7,442 nucleotides of DNA from contig JAUUYV010000076.1 in the NCBI GenBank assembly GCA_030590275.1, forward strand, positions 1 to 7,442, in the 5' to 3' direction. The notes beneath the pieces are model-generated. The model was not told the DNA's origin and ran no database searches. It worked only from the letters and a program-made list of their open reading frames with translations. Both the position numbers and the translations under genes were made by a program. This stretch comes from Porticoccaceae bacterium. GTDB lineage: Bacteria; Pseudomonadota; Gammaproteobacteria; Pseudomonadales; Porticoccaceae. Positions 1-7,237 of this stretch are shown in pieces. The number at the start of each line of letters is the position of its first letter. Position 1 is the first letter of the stretch.

Positions 1-891
1 ATTGGTGCGCATGTTCGTTCTGTTGGTCGCAGTAAACTCCAGGAGCCCTCTGCTTCATCGTTCACAATTGATGGAATTGATGCTAATACCTATTGGGGCG
101 ACGCGCTTGATAATGTGGACGTGGTAGTGCATCTGGCGGCTCGCGTTCATATTATGGATGACAGCTCAGCCGATCCTTTGGCCGAATTTCGTGAGGTGAA
201 CACCTACGGCACTTTAACTTTGGCTCGGCAGGCTGCTAAAGCGGGTGTTAAACGATTTATATTTTTGAGTAGCATTAAGGTTAATGGTGAAAATACAGGT
301 AAACAGCCCTTTGTGAGTAGTGATACAGGACTCCCGCTAGACCCCTACGGCCTTTCTAAATACGAAGCAGAGCAAGGTTTGCTGGAAATAGCAAAAGAAA
401 CAGGGCTTGAGCTTATAATTATTCGCCCGCCTTTAGTTTATGGGCCGGGTGTAAAAGCTAATTTTTTAAGCTTGTTGCGTTGGGTGCATAGAGGTGTTCC
501 CCTTCCTCTGGGTATGATTAGGAATAAACGATCATTTGTCGCGCTGGATAATTTAGTCGATTTGATTTGTGTTTGTATTGATCACCCAAATGCTAAAGAC
601 CAAGTATTCTTGGTCAGTGATGATGATGATTTATCAACCACTGAATTATTGCTGGGTATGGCGAAAGCCCTCGGCCAACCTTCGCGTCTTATACCGGTGC
701 CTGTGTTTGTAGTAAGTGGTGTGGCTTCTCTTTTGGGTAAAAGGGATATAGCGCGGCGGCTCGTTGGTTCTTTACAGGTAGATATTTCTAAAACAAAAGA
801 CTTGTTAGACTGGTCGCCGCCCATCACTGTTGAACAGGGTTTGAGGAAAGTAGCGGCGGCTTATCTTCGGGGTGAAGAGAGTCGGGATTAA
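1..891 (+). CDS. NAD-dependent epimerase/dehydratase-family (SDR) nucleotide-sugar enzyme, 5' end outside window
   Basis: The frame is open from the first base and ends at TAA 889-891, giving 296 visible residues. The GTG at 115 is therefore an internal codon, not the start. An extended SDR of this kind is about 310-320 residues, so roughly the first 20, including the Gly-rich NAD-binding loop, lie upstream. Visible marks are VVHLAARVH after the second Rossmann strand, the Ser strand FLSSIKVNGE, the catalytic PYGLSKYE (Tyr codon at 346-348, Lys at 358-360), IIRPPLVYGPG, and the substrate-side RSFVALDNLVDLI. This pattern resembles WbpV/WreQ-type enzymes, which act on UDP-N-acetyl sugars (4-epimerase or 4-keto reductase, for example to UDP-QuiNAc or UDP-FucNAc). 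The exact reaction cannot be read from the sequence. It is coupled to the next gene by a 1-base overlap, which fits supply of the sugar that the transferase uses. It acts in the cytoplasm. Confidence 0.88.
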   Translation: MGAHVRSVGRSKLQEPSASSFTIDGIDANTYWGDALDNVDVVVHLAARVHIMDDSSADPLAEFREVNTYGTLTLARQAAKAGVKRFIFLSSIKVNGENTGKQPFVSSDTGLPLDPYGLSKYEAEQGLLEIAKETGLELIIIRPPLVYGPGVKANFLSLLRWVHRGVPLPLGMIRNKRSFVALDNLVDLICVCIDHPNAKDQVFLVSDDDDLSTTELLLGMAKALGQPSRLIPVPVFVVSGVASLLGKRDIARRLVGSLQVDISKTKDLLDWSPPITVEQGLRKVAAAYLRGEESRD

Positions 892-1454
892 TGATCAAAC
901 GCGGTTTTGACTTATTACTAGCTCTATTGGTTAGCGTTATATTAATGATACCTATTTTGTTGGTGGCTTTCGCAGTTAGATTGAGTTCAAAAGGTCCCGC
1001 ATTGTACTGGTCTGATCGGATAGGCATAAACAATACTATTTTCAAGATGCCCAAATTCAGAACTATGTATATTGATACGCCAGCTGTAGCGACCCATTTA
1101 CTTGACGATCCCAAAAGTGTGTTGACGCCTATTGGTGACTACTTGCGCAAATCAAGTCTTGATGAGTTGCCGCAGCTTTGGAGTGTACTGTTGGGACAGA
1201 TGAGTTTCGTGGGCCCTCGCCCTGCCTTATTTAATCAGGATGATTTGATTTCCTTACGTGCAGAAAAGGGAGTAGATAAGTTATTACCTGGTATTACCGG
1301 TTGGGCCCAGGTAAACGGGCGCGACGAACCGATAATTGCGGACAAAGTGTTGCTTGATATAGAGTATTTGGAAAGGAAGTCGTTTTGGTTTGATCTCTAT
1401 ATCCTATGGCTAACAGTTATAAAGGTAGTGTCAAAAGATGGTGTATCCCATTAG
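891..1454 (+). CDS. Sugar transferase: monotopic phosphoglycosyl transferase (PglC/WcaJ C-terminal family), initiating enzyme of polysaccharide synthesis
   Basis: Enzymes of this family transfer a sugar-1-phosphate from a UDP-sugar to undecaprenyl phosphate on the inner face of the cytoplasmic membrane, starting O-antigen, capsule or glycan assembly. The 187-residue protein is the minimal PglC-size form without the extra N-terminal membrane domain of WbaP/WcaJ. Residues 7-30 form the hydrophobic re-entrant membrane segment after the basic start MIKRGFD. KFRTM (55-59) follows, then the catalytic Asp-Glu dyad in SSLDELPQL (D91, E92), SFVGPRP (105-111) and [14 protein letters not shown] (133-146). 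The ATG shares its A with the TAA of the upstream gene (TAATG), and a purine-rich GGTGAAGAGAG (871-881) serves as ribosome site. The pairing with an SDR gene resembles wreQ/wreU of Rhizobium and similar O-antigen loci, so the substrate may be an N-acetylated 6-deoxyhexose; that is inference. Confidence 0.93.
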   Translation: MIKRGFDLLLALLVSVILMIPILLVAFAVRLSSKGPALYWSDRIGINNTIFKMPKFRTMYIDTPAVATHLLDDPKSVLTPIGDYLRKSSLDELPQLWSVLLGQMSFVGPRPALFNQDDLISLRAEKGVDKLLPGITGWAQVNGRDEPIIADKVLLDIEYLERKSFWFDLYILWLTVIKVVSKDGVSH

Positions 1455-1565
1455 TGTTAACAGGCCCTAAATGAAGTTGCACTTGTCTCCAGGTATTCCG
1501 AGTTCATTGATGTTGGAAAGGGTGCAGCACAAATTATTCGCATGGTCTTATCTGACATCTAAAGT
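1455..1565. other. Convergent intergenic gap between the sugar transferase gene and lnt
   Basis: These 111 bases separate two gene ends. I see no GC-rich stem followed by a T-run on either strand, so no intrinsic terminator can be called. A 32-codon ATG frame (1471-1569) fills the gap, but it has no good ribosome site and no recognisable product. The perfect 16-base palindrome just beyond (1572-1587, GGTTTTTCGAAAAACC) lies inside the last codons of lnt and has no loop. Confidence 0.5.
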
Positions 1566-3101
1566 CTAATTGGTTTTTCGAAAAACCCCAGCTCCTGCCA
1601 CTAATACCGTTAGCACCAGGCAAATCACAATTGTTGGCAGTGAACCCTGGCGAACATAGGGCGTGGAGCCCTTTCTTGGTGTGACAGAGTTTTTCAGCAC
1701 ACCAGCTTCAAATGCGGGAATGCTCGCGTCAATATTTCCTTTGGTATCAATAATGGCTGTAATGCCATCGTTAGTGGCTCTGAGTAGTGGTTTGGCATGT
1801 TCCAGTGCTCGCATTCTCGCCATTTGCAAATGCTGATGAGGGCCAAGAGATGCACCAAACCAGGTGTCGTTGCTAATTGTGAGTAATAAATTAGCGTCAG
1901 CTGCACCCTGGGCAACGAGACTGGGATATGCAATTTCGTAGCAAATTGCTGTTGCGACCGAAATGCCATCTCCGATATGAATAAGCGTCTGATTTTTGGG
2001 GCCGGATTTAAAGGCGGACATCGGTAAATCAAAGAATGCGATAGCTCCTCGCAACCAGCGTTCGAGGGGTATGTATTCTCCAAACGGAACCAGATGCTGT
2101 TTACGGTATTCCCCAGAGGCGATGCCGAGACCAATGACCCCGTTATAGTAGTCAGTTTCGTAATCCGCAATTGGGATTCCAAGCAGCAAGGCGGTGTTTG
2201 AACTGGTGGCGAGCTTATCTTGTTCGTCGAGGAAGGTTTGTACTGTGTGCTTTAAGCGGGGGATAGCCGCTTCGGGCCAGATCACCAGTTCGTTGTTTGC
2301 AAGTTTGGTATTGGTGGTGGCGAAGTTATCGAGAATCGCTGGGATGGCGTCCGGATCCCATTTTTGTAGTATCGCCTGGTCAGGTTGAACTAGCGCAACC
2401 GAGAGCGTTTTTCCCACAGGTTCTGTCCAGGACTTTTCCTGTAAGTAGAGCCCTCCGCCCCAGGTAATCGCGAGCATGATAAGGCCGCCGATAGCAGCAT
2501 TACTCAAGCGGTTCGTTATTAGCAGACCAATGCTTGCGCCGGTAAGTGCAATACCGCCACTAAGACTATAAACTCCGGCAACCGGGGCCCATCCGGATAA
2601 CCAGGTATCGATGGAAGAGTAACCCAGCAGTAGCCAGGGAAAGCCAGTCAAAAACCAGCTTCTAAACCACTCTCCAAGTATCCACAGTGCAGGAAAGGCG
2701 AGTAATTGAACCGCTGCCCGCCGCTTATCTAGCATGCCGTATAGGATGAAAGGCAGAGCGAAAAGTAGGGCGATGCTGAGCACAAAAACTCCGGTAAGGG
2801 CTGCCGCCAACAGTACTGGAGCCTCGCCGTAGTCGTGGATGCTAACGTAAACCCAGGACGTTCCCGTACCAAATAGACCTAGTCCGAAACTGAATGCCAG
2901 TGTGAAACTGCTCCGAGGGTTTGTATCCATCAGCAACAAACTCAATGCGCAGACACTCAATAGGGCAAGCCCCCAGTAATGAAAGGGTGCAAAGGCCAGG
3001 GGCATTATTGCACCGCTTATCAGTGCGAATGCATATTTTCCGAGAGGCGTTTTACCTGAAGAGGTACTTCCGCGTTTAGGGCTTGTCCGAGACGTGGACA
3101 T
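1566..3101 (-). CDS. lnt: Apolipoprotein N-acyltransferase
   Basis: Lnt adds the third acyl chain, taken from a membrane phospholipid, to the N-terminal diacylglyceryl-Cys of lipoproteins at the periplasmic face of the inner membrane. This lets the Lol system sort them to the outer membrane. The 511 residues match the usual length. A polar N-terminus (1-22) is followed by about five or six hydrophobic segments (roughly 23-220), the periplasmic nitrilase-like domain (about 232-470), and a final membrane helix (about 488-506). The catalytic triad is visible: E277 in VIWPEAA, K334 in YRKQHLVPFGEY and C387 in ATAICYEIAYP. LLTISNDTWFG and HLQMARMRALE are also typical. The start is supported by an AAGAGG ribosome site (3110-3115), 8 bases upstream of the ATG and inside the end of corC, which it overlaps by 26 bases. 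It is the last gene of the ybeZ-ybeY-corC-lnt operon. Confidence 0.98.
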   Translation of the reverse strand: MSTSRTSPKRGSTSSGKTPLGKYAFALISGAIMPLAFAPFHYWGLALLSVCALSLLLMDTNPRSSFTLAFSFGLGLFGTGTSWVYVSIHDYGEAPVLLAAALTGVFVLSIALLFALPFILYGMLDKRRAAVQLLAFPALWILGEWFRSWFLTGFPWLLLGYSSIDTWLSGWAPVAGVYSLSGGIALTGASIGLLITNRLSNAAIGGLIMLAITWGGGLYLQEKSWTEPVGKTLSVALVQPDQAILQKWDPDAIPAILDNFATTNTKLANNELVIWPEAAIPRLKHTVQTFLDEQDKLATSSNTALLLGIPIADYETDYYNGVIGLGIASGEYRKQHLVPFGEYIPLERWLRGAIAFFDLPMSAFKSGPKNQTLIHIGDGISVATAICYEIAYPSLVAQGAADANLLLTISNDTWFGASLGPHQHLQMARMRALEHAKPLLRATNDGITAIIDTKGNIDASIPAFEAGVLKNSVTPRKGSTPYVRQGSLPTIVICLVLTVLVAGAGVFRKTN

Positions 3102-3948
3102 CAGATGTGCCTCTTTTGCTAGTATTGGTGGTCATGTCGAGCTGGTGTATCTGCCGTTCATCAGCTTGCAAAATAGTAAAAATAAAGTCTTCCACTTCGA
3201 TGATCTCCCCAACCGTGGGGAAGTGCCCAAAGGCGTGGGTGACCAGACCGCCAACGGTATCGAATTCCTCTTCGCTTAGGTCGGTACTGAAGTGTTCGTT
3301 GAATTCATCGATGGGGGTCAGGGCGGCAATCACGAAATGATTGTTGTCATTGGTACGAATATGCTGGTTTTCTTCCATATCCGTTTCGTCTTCAATTTCG
3401 CCGACAATTTCCTCCAGGAGGTCTTCAATAGTGACAAGTCCTGACACGCTGCCGTATTCGTCTACTACCATTGCCATGTGATAGCGTTGCTCGCGAAACT
3501 CGCGCAATAGTATATTCAGGCGTTTGCTTTCGGGAATAGTAGTGGCAGCCCTTAAGATTTTAGTCAGCTCAAATTGTTCGCGGTTACCCAGCATAAGTGG
3601 CAGTAAATCTTTAGCCAACAGAATACCTCTGATGTCGTCCAAAGACTCTCCTACAACGGGAAATCTTGAGTGTTTCGATTCCACCACTATAGAAAGGATA
3701 TCGTCGAGCGCAGAGTCGGCCTCGATGACCACCATTTGCGTGCGGGGTACCATGACTTCTCGCACCTGCTGTTTTGAGACCTGCAGCGCGCCCTTGATAA
3801 TGTCCAGTGCTTCGTTGTCTAGAATGTTCTCTTCGTGGGCGGTCTCCAGCATTTCTTCCAGCTCCTCGCGGGATTTGGGTTTAATGCTAAAAACAGCGAT
3901 GAGTTTTTGGTACCAGCGCTGGCGACTACCATTGGTTTTAGTATTCAT
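3076..3948 (-). CDS. corC: CorC/YbeX: CBS-pair protein of the HlyC/CorC family
   Basis: This 290-residue soluble protein lacks the DUF21 membrane domain of larger relatives, as E. coli CorC/YbeX does. The N-terminal REELEEMLETAHEENILDNEALDIIKGAL (27-55) and VREVMVPRTQM (62-72) lead into CBS domain 1 (about 66-126, with SRFPVVGE). CBS domain 2 (about 130-186) contains the hallmark MVVDEYGSVSGLVTIEDLLEEIVGEI, followed by an acidic hinge DEDETD-like stretch and the C-terminal CorC_HlyC domain (about 203-270). It was first linked to CorA-dependent Mg/Co efflux. E. coli work also connects YbeX to ribosome metabolism, which fits its place next to ybeY. CBS pairs usually bind adenine nucleotides, but no specific ligand can be read here. 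The gap to ybeY is 27 bases, the ribosome site is weak, and the 3' end overlaps lnt. Confidence 0.96.
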   Translation of the reverse strand: MNTKTNGSRQRWYQKLIAVFSIKPKSREELEEMLETAHEENILDNEALDIIKGALQVSKQQVREVMVPRTQMVVIEADSALDDILSIVVESKHSRFPVVGESLDDIRGILLAKDLLPLMLGNREQFELTKILRAATTIPESKRLNILLREFREQRYHMAMVVDEYGSVSGLVTIEDLLEEIVGEIEDETDMEENQHIRTNDNNHFVIAALTPIDEFNEHFSTDLSEEEFDTVGGLVTHAFGHFPTVGEIIEVEDFIFTILQADERQIHQLDMTTNTSKRGTSDVHVSDKP

Positions 3949-3975
3949 GCTTAGTTATTTCGAATGTTATCGTAG

Positions 3976-4449
3976 CTAGACACTACCAGCCGTTGCCGGT
4001 GTGTAGGGTGCAGGGTAATTAAGGTTTCTGAGAATGTCCGTTTCAAGAGCTTCCATAATGGTGGCTTCGCTGTCTTGAATGTGGTTGTAGCCCAGCAGGT
4101 GAAGTACTCCATGCACTACCATATGCGCCCAATGGGCATTTAGAGTTTTGCGCTGTTCTCGGGCTTCCCGCGCAACTACGGGAGCACAAATCACCAGGTC
4201 GCCTAATAAGGGTAGTTGGACATAAGCGGGAAGGTCGGCAGGAAATGACAGAACATTAGTTGGCGCCTCGCACTGCCGATAACGCAGATTTAAGGCCTGG
4301 CTTTCGATTTCATCGACGATGCGAATGCTAAGTTCCACGTCATTATTGGGGTAATGAGTTAGCGCCGCTGACAGCCAGCGACGCATCATCGATGGGTCGG
4401 GAACCTCTTCGCCTTCACAGGTGTTTTCGATTGTGGCGCTTATATTCAT
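3976..4449 (-). CDS. ybeY: Endoribonuclease YbeY, 16S rRNA 3'-end maturation
   Basis: YbeY is a zinc-dependent single-strand endoribonuclease. It is involved in maturation of the 16S rRNA 3' end, in late-stage 70S quality control and in heat tolerance. The 157-residue protein carries the family metal motif [11 protein letters not shown], with the three zinc-ligand histidines at H113, H117 and H123. The conserved arginine is present in [14 protein letters not shown] (R58, corresponding to R59 of E. coli as I align it). The central [16 protein letters not shown] strand is also typical. The ATG overlaps the TGA of ybeZ as ATGA (4446-4449), so translation is probably coupled. There is no strong independent ribosome site (upstream reads AAATCTGAACT). 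YbeZ and YbeY are reported to interact in E. coli, in keeping with this arrangement. Confidence 0.97.
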   Translation of the reverse strand: MNISATIENTCEGEEVPDPSMMRRWLSAALTHYPNNDVELSIRIVDEIESQALNLRYRQCEAPTNVLSFPADLPAYVQLPLLGDLVICAPVVAREAREQRKTLNAHWAHMVVHGVLHLLGYNHIQDSEATIMEALETDILRNLNYPAPYTPATAGSV

Positions 4450-5597
4450 AGTTCAGATTTGGGCTGGAGATTATCGTCGCCAGGGTTTTCGTGGTGGTCG
4501 TAAGCTTCCACTATGCGTTGTACCAGAGGGTGACGTACTACGTCCTTTGCCAAAAACCGGGTAAAGGAGATACCCTCGACGCCACTTAGTATAGCAGACG
4601 AATGAACCAGCCCTGAGTGCGTGCCTCGTGGTAAATCAACCTGAGTAAGGTCGCCAGTGATGACTGCGGTAGAACCTAATCCGATGCGAGTCAGAAACAT
4701 CTTCATTTGTTCGCGGGTTGTGTTCTGGCTTTCGTCGAGAATGATAAAGGCATTATTCAGTGTTCGGCCACGCATATAGGCGAGAGGTGCGACTTCAATA
4801 ACCTGCCGCTCCAGGAGCTTGCCGACGGTTTCAACACCCATCATTTCGTAGAGGGCATCGTAGAGTGGTCGTAAGTAAGGGTCGACTTTCTGACTTAGAT
4901 CACCGGGTAGGAAGCCGAGTTTTTCTCCGGCTTCTACGGCTGGCCGGACCAGCAAAATGCGCTCTACTTCGTTACGCATAAAAGATTCTACTGCACAGGC
5001 TACGGCCAGGTAGGTTTTTCCCGTTCCTGCCGGTCCAATACCAAAGTTGATATCGTGAGTTTGAATAGCCCTGACATAATGCTGCTGGTTTAGACCGCGG
5101 GGACGGATATTGCCTTTTTTGGCGCGTATGACCGTAAAGTCGGCGACATTGTTACTGTCTTTCGATGAATTATTAGTTATGTCCATATGAGTAGAGGGCT
5201 TGTCCATTAAGTTGTTCTCTGGGTGTTGATAGTGAGACAGTGAAAGTTGTTCGTTGTGATGATTAATGTTTGATGCGGCGCATTCAGGTGTATTCATCTT
5301 TAATTGTGTTAAACGCAGCTCCATATCCGATTGCTGCAGAGATACATGTATTCGCTCGGGGCTAATGTGGGTGGAGTTGCGGGTTTCTTTATAAAGCTGG
5401 CGTACCAGGCTCGAGGCGGCCAGGGTTTGTGTAGCGTCACCATAAAAAGAAAAGGTATTGCCGCGACTGTGGATCTCAATGTCGAGGCGTTGTTCTATTT
5501 GATGCAGGTTTTCATCAAACTGCCCGCAAAGGCTTGCCAGGCGGCGGGTGTCGTGGGGATCGAGGGTAATGGTGTGTACAGCAGGGACAGTGTTCAA
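4446..5597 (-). CDS. ybeZ: PhoH-like ATPase YbeZ, with TTG start and an enlarged polar linker
   Basis: YbeZ is a cytoplasmic PhoH-family P-loop ATPase, thought to act with YbeY in RNA processing. Residues 1-90 are the KH-like N-terminal region ([22 protein letters not shown]). The ATPase domain runs from about 155 to 368, with Walker A GPAGTGKT (188-195), [17 protein letters not shown] (218-234), Walker B IILDE (285-289), [15 protein letters not shown] and [13 protein letters not shown]. The start is TTG at 5595-5597. An in-frame TGA lies 21 bases upstream with no ATG or GTG between, the next ATG codes residue 92, and residues 8-14 align with the start of E. coli YbeZ (ITLEP). A weak AAGG lies about 15 bases upstream. 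Residues about 95-150 are rich in Asn, Ser, His and Gln; this linker is about 45 residues longer than the equivalent in E. coli as I recall it. It is the first gene of the operon. Confidence 0.95.
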   Translation of the reverse strand: MNTVPAVHTITLDPHDTRRLASLCGQFDENLHQIEQRLDIEIHSRGNTFSFYGDATQTLAASSLVRQLYKETRNSTHISPERIHVSLQQSDMELRLTQLKMNTPECAASNINHHNEQLSLSHYQHPENNLMDKPSTHMDITNNSSKDSNNVADFTVIRAKKGNIRPRGLNQQHYVRAIQTHDINFGIGPAGTGKTYLAVACAVESFMRNEVERILLVRPAVEAGEKLGFLPGDLSQKVDPYLRPLYDALYEMMGVETVGKLLERQVIEVAPLAYMRGRTLNNAFIILDESQNTTREQMKMFLTRIGLGSTAVITGDLTQVDLPRGTHSGLVHSSAILSGVEGISFTRFLAKDVVRHPLVQRIVEAYDHHENPGDDNLQPKSEL

Positions 5598-5700
5598 ATG
5601 GAGATTTTTGTGCCTTCAGTGCCAGTGGGTAGCGTTAGCGCAAGCATAGCGACTTTAATGGTGGTGGGAAATAGCCGAAGTCTCATTGTTTATATCGAAT

Positions 5701-5729
5701 AAAATAATAGAAATAGTGTTTTTATTCAA
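5701..5729 (-). promoter_or_regulatory. Candidate sigma-70 promoter for ybeZ-ybeY-corC-lnt
   Basis: On the minus strand, TTGAAT (5724-5729) and TATTTT (5701-5706) are separated by exactly 17 bases, within an AT-rich block in the 148-base gap after miaB. Transcription would begin near 5694, giving a leader of about 95 bases before the TTG start. A second A/T-rich hexamer, TATAAA, lies just downstream but lacks a matching -35. E. coli ybeZYX-lnt is reported to be heat-shock controlled, but I see no convincing sigma-32 site here. miaB read-through is also possible, since no terminator is visible after its TAA. Confidence 0.45.
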
Positions 5730-5745
5730 AATAGTTATTAGCGGG

Positions 5746-7098
5746 TTAAATGTTTTCGGGCTTTAGGGAGGCTCTTAGAGAATTGGGCAGGGCGGCCTGA
5801 ATCGTTACTGCAGCAAACTCACCGATTAAGTTGTGATTACTAGCGCTAAAATTAGCTACACGATTGTTTTCGGTTCGGCCCTGTAGCTGTCCTGGATCTT
5901 TTTTAGAAATACCCGAAACTAGTATCAGGTGGGTTTCCCCAACCATTTTGCGGCTAATTTCAGCGGTATTTTGGCTGATTCGGTGCTGTAGCGTTTGCAA
6001 ACGTTGTTTCTTGACGTGTTCCGGCGTGGTGTCGGGCAAGTCTGCTGCAGGAGTGCCTGGTCGTGCGCTATAAATAAAGCTGAATGAGTGATCAAAGCCA
6101 ATCTCGTCGATCAACCTTAGAGTGCGTTCAAAGTCGTCCTCTGTTTCACCAGGGAACCCGATAATAAAGTCGGAAGAAATGCTGATATCTGGCCGGAGTG
6201 CGCGCAGCCTTCGGATTTTGGACTTGTATTCCAGTACCGTATGCCCTCGTTTCATGGCCGCCAGCACTTTATCGCTACCACTTTGCACGGGTAAATGAAG
6301 ATGGCTGACTAGTTCCGGGACTTCGGCATATACGTCGATCAGCGCATCGGAAAACTCCACCGGGTGAGAAGTGGTATAGCGAATGCGGTCGATGCCGTTA
6401 ATGACGGCCACATTAGGTATTAAATCCGCGAGGTCACAGATAGAACTATCGGGCATTTCGCCTCGATAAGCATTCACATTCTGACCCAGGAGGTTAATCT
6501 CTCGTACGCCCTGATCTGCGAGTTGCGCAATTTCAGTCAACACATCCATTACCGGGCGGCTGACCTCCTCCCCCCGGGTGTAAGGCACCACACAAAAAGT
6601 ACAGTATTTTGAGCAACCTTCCATAATTGAGACAAAAGCGCTTACACCATTGGCTTCTGGCATTGGCAGGTGATCGAATTTCTCGATTTCAGGGAAGCTG
6701 ATATCCACGACTACAGTGTGCTTACCCTGGTGTCGCTCGTTGATCATTTTCGGCAAGCGGTGGAGTGTCTGTGGGCCAAATACCAGGTCAACATAGGGTG
6801 CACGTTTTGCAATGGCATCCCCCTCCTGGCTAGCAACACAGCCGCCAACACCAATAATTAAACCCGGTTTACTTTCCTTTAAATGTTTCCAGCGGCCCAA
6901 CTGATGGAATACTTTTTCCTGAGCTTTCTCACGGATTGAGCAGGTGTTGAGTAGTAGTACATCCGCTTCTGCAGGATCATCCGTGGACACCAGATCGTGG
7001 CTTTCTCCCAGCAGATCGCGCATTCGTGACGAATCGTATTCATTCATCTGGCAACCGTGGGTCACGATGTGTAGTTTTTTAGCCTTGGGATTGGTCAT
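5746..7098 (-). CDS. miaB: tRNA-2-methylthio-N6-dimethylallyladenosine synthase MiaB
   Basis: MiaB is a radical-SAM methylthiotransferase that converts i6A37 to ms2i6A37 in tRNAs reading UNN codons, using two 4Fe-4S clusters. The three cysteines of the N-terminal MTTase domain are C16 ([12 protein letters not shown]), C53 ([21 protein letters not shown]) and C87 ([10 protein letters not shown]). The radical-SAM CxxxCxxC is C162/C166/C169 in [44 protein letters not shown] and [16 protein letters not shown] follow. The C-terminal TRAM domain covers about 383-445 ([13 protein letters not shown]). The length of 450 fits Pseudomonas-type MiaB; E. coli has a slightly longer tail. The chosen ATG aligns with the family start (MTKKLHI in E. 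coli). Upstream of it there is only an A-rich run and no clear Shine-Dalgarno. It is divergent from the DUF1820 gene, and a consensus TATAAT lies about 47 bases upstream of the start. Confidence 0.98.
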   Translation of the reverse strand: MTNPKAKKLHIVTHGCQMNEYDSSRMRDLLGESHDLVSTDDPAEADVLLLNTCSIREKAQEKVFHQLGRWKHLKESKPGLIIGVGGCVASQEGDAIAKRAPYVDLVFGPQTLHRLPKMINERHQGKHTVVVDISFPEIEKFDHLPMPEANGVSAFVSIMEGCSKYCTFCVVPYTRGEEVSRPVMDVLTEIAQLADQGVREINLLGQNVNAYRGEMPDSSICDLADLIPNVAVINGIDRIRYTTSHPVEFSDALIDVYAEVPELVSHLHLPVQSGSDKVLAAMKRGHTVLEYKSKIRRLRALRPDISISSDFIIGFPGETEDDFERTLRLIDEIGFDHSFSFIYSARPGTPAADLPDTTPEHVKKQRLQTLQHRISQNTAEISRKMVGETHLILVSGISKKDPGQLQGRTENNRVANFSASNHNLIGEFAAVTIQAALPNSLRASLKPENI

Positions 7099-7136
7099 TG
7101 TGTTTTTAGTGTGTTCGGGTTTATCAGAGCTTGTTC

Positions 7137-7164
7137 AGCCGCCAATTATACCTAATTGGCGGCT
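7137..7164. repeat. Perfect 12-base inverted repeat, candidate operator over the miaB -10
   Basis: AGCCGCCAATTA (7137-7148), a 4-base spacer TACC (7149-7152) and TAATTGGCGGCT (7153-7164) form a perfect dyad. On the minus strand the sequence TATAAT (7145-7150) sits across the inner arm and spacer and faces miaB. There is no T-run on either side, and the element lies upstream of both flanking genes, so a terminator role is unlikely. A protein-binding operator is a better reading, but no regulator is identified. Confidence 0.7.
7145..7150 (-). promoter_or_regulatory. Consensus -10 (TATAAT) facing miaB
   Basis: The minus strand reads TATAAT at this point. A start near 7138 would leave a leader of about 40 bases before the miaB ATG. 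The -35 position at 17-base spacing (7168-7173, CCTGCA) is poor, and there is no TGN extension. If this is a promoter, it probably needs an activator or is weak, and the surrounding dyad is well placed to control it. Confidence 0.4.
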
Positions 7165-7173
7165 TAGTGCAGG

Positions 7174-7202
7174 CTTGAAAAGCCGCAGTAAGACCCCATC
7201 AT
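7174..7202 (+). promoter_or_regulatory. Candidate sigma-32 (heat-shock) promoter for the DUF1820 gene
   Basis: CTTGAAA (7174-7180) matches the RpoH -35 consensus in all seven positions. After 13 bases comes CCCCATCAT (7194-7202), whose first six bases equal the RpoH -10 core CCCCAT. The spacing is in the accepted range. Transcription would start near 7207-7210, leaving a short leader of about 30 bases that contains the ribosome site. A sigma-70 reading (TTGAAA, 16 bases, CATCAT) is weaker and would share the same DNA. Confidence 0.6.
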
Positions 7203-7225
7203 GCTATTCTTGTCAGTGCTATTGC

Positions 7226-7230
7226 GAGAG
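7226..7230 (+). promoter_or_regulatory. Ribosome binding site of the DUF1820 gene
   Basis: GAGAG lies 7 bases before the ATG at 7238. It favours this start over the second in-frame ATG at 7253, which has no such element. Confidence 0.6.
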
Positions 7231-7237
7231 TTAAGCT

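Noticed and set aside
115..117. GTG as the start of the first gene
   Set aside because: The frame is open to the first base of the window, and the upstream residues fit the SDR Rossmann fold, so the gene continues off the left edge.
1471..1569. A 32-codon ATG frame in the convergent gap, a possible small protein or remnant of a further polysaccharide gene
   Set aside because: It has no good ribosome site and no recognisable motif or resemblance. It overlaps the lnt stop, and an open frame of this length is expected by chance.
1572..1587. Perfect palindrome GGTTTTTCGAAAAACC as a terminator
   Set aside because: It has no loop and no following T-run, and it encodes the last residues of Lnt. 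It is probably a chance result of Phe, Arg and Lys codons.
1694..2182. A 162-codon minus-strand frame inside lnt in another reading frame
   Set aside because: It lies wholly within the conserved nitrilase-domain coding region of lnt on the same strand, and its translation resembles nothing known.
5590..5622. A CTCCATTT-like sigma-32 -10 with an upstream CTGAAG on the minus strand at the start of ybeZ
   Set aside because: It overlaps the TTG start codon, so the RNA would begin inside the gene, and the -35 match and spacing are poor.
5331..5702. A 123-codon plus-strand frame opposite the 5' end of ybeZ and its leader
   Set aside because: It is antisense to a well-supported gene, has no recognisable domain, and covers the likely ybeZ promoter. 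I judge it a shadow frame.
7137..7164. The 12-base dyad as an intrinsic terminator
   Set aside because: There is no T-run on either side, and both neighbouring genes point away from it, so there is no local transcript to end.
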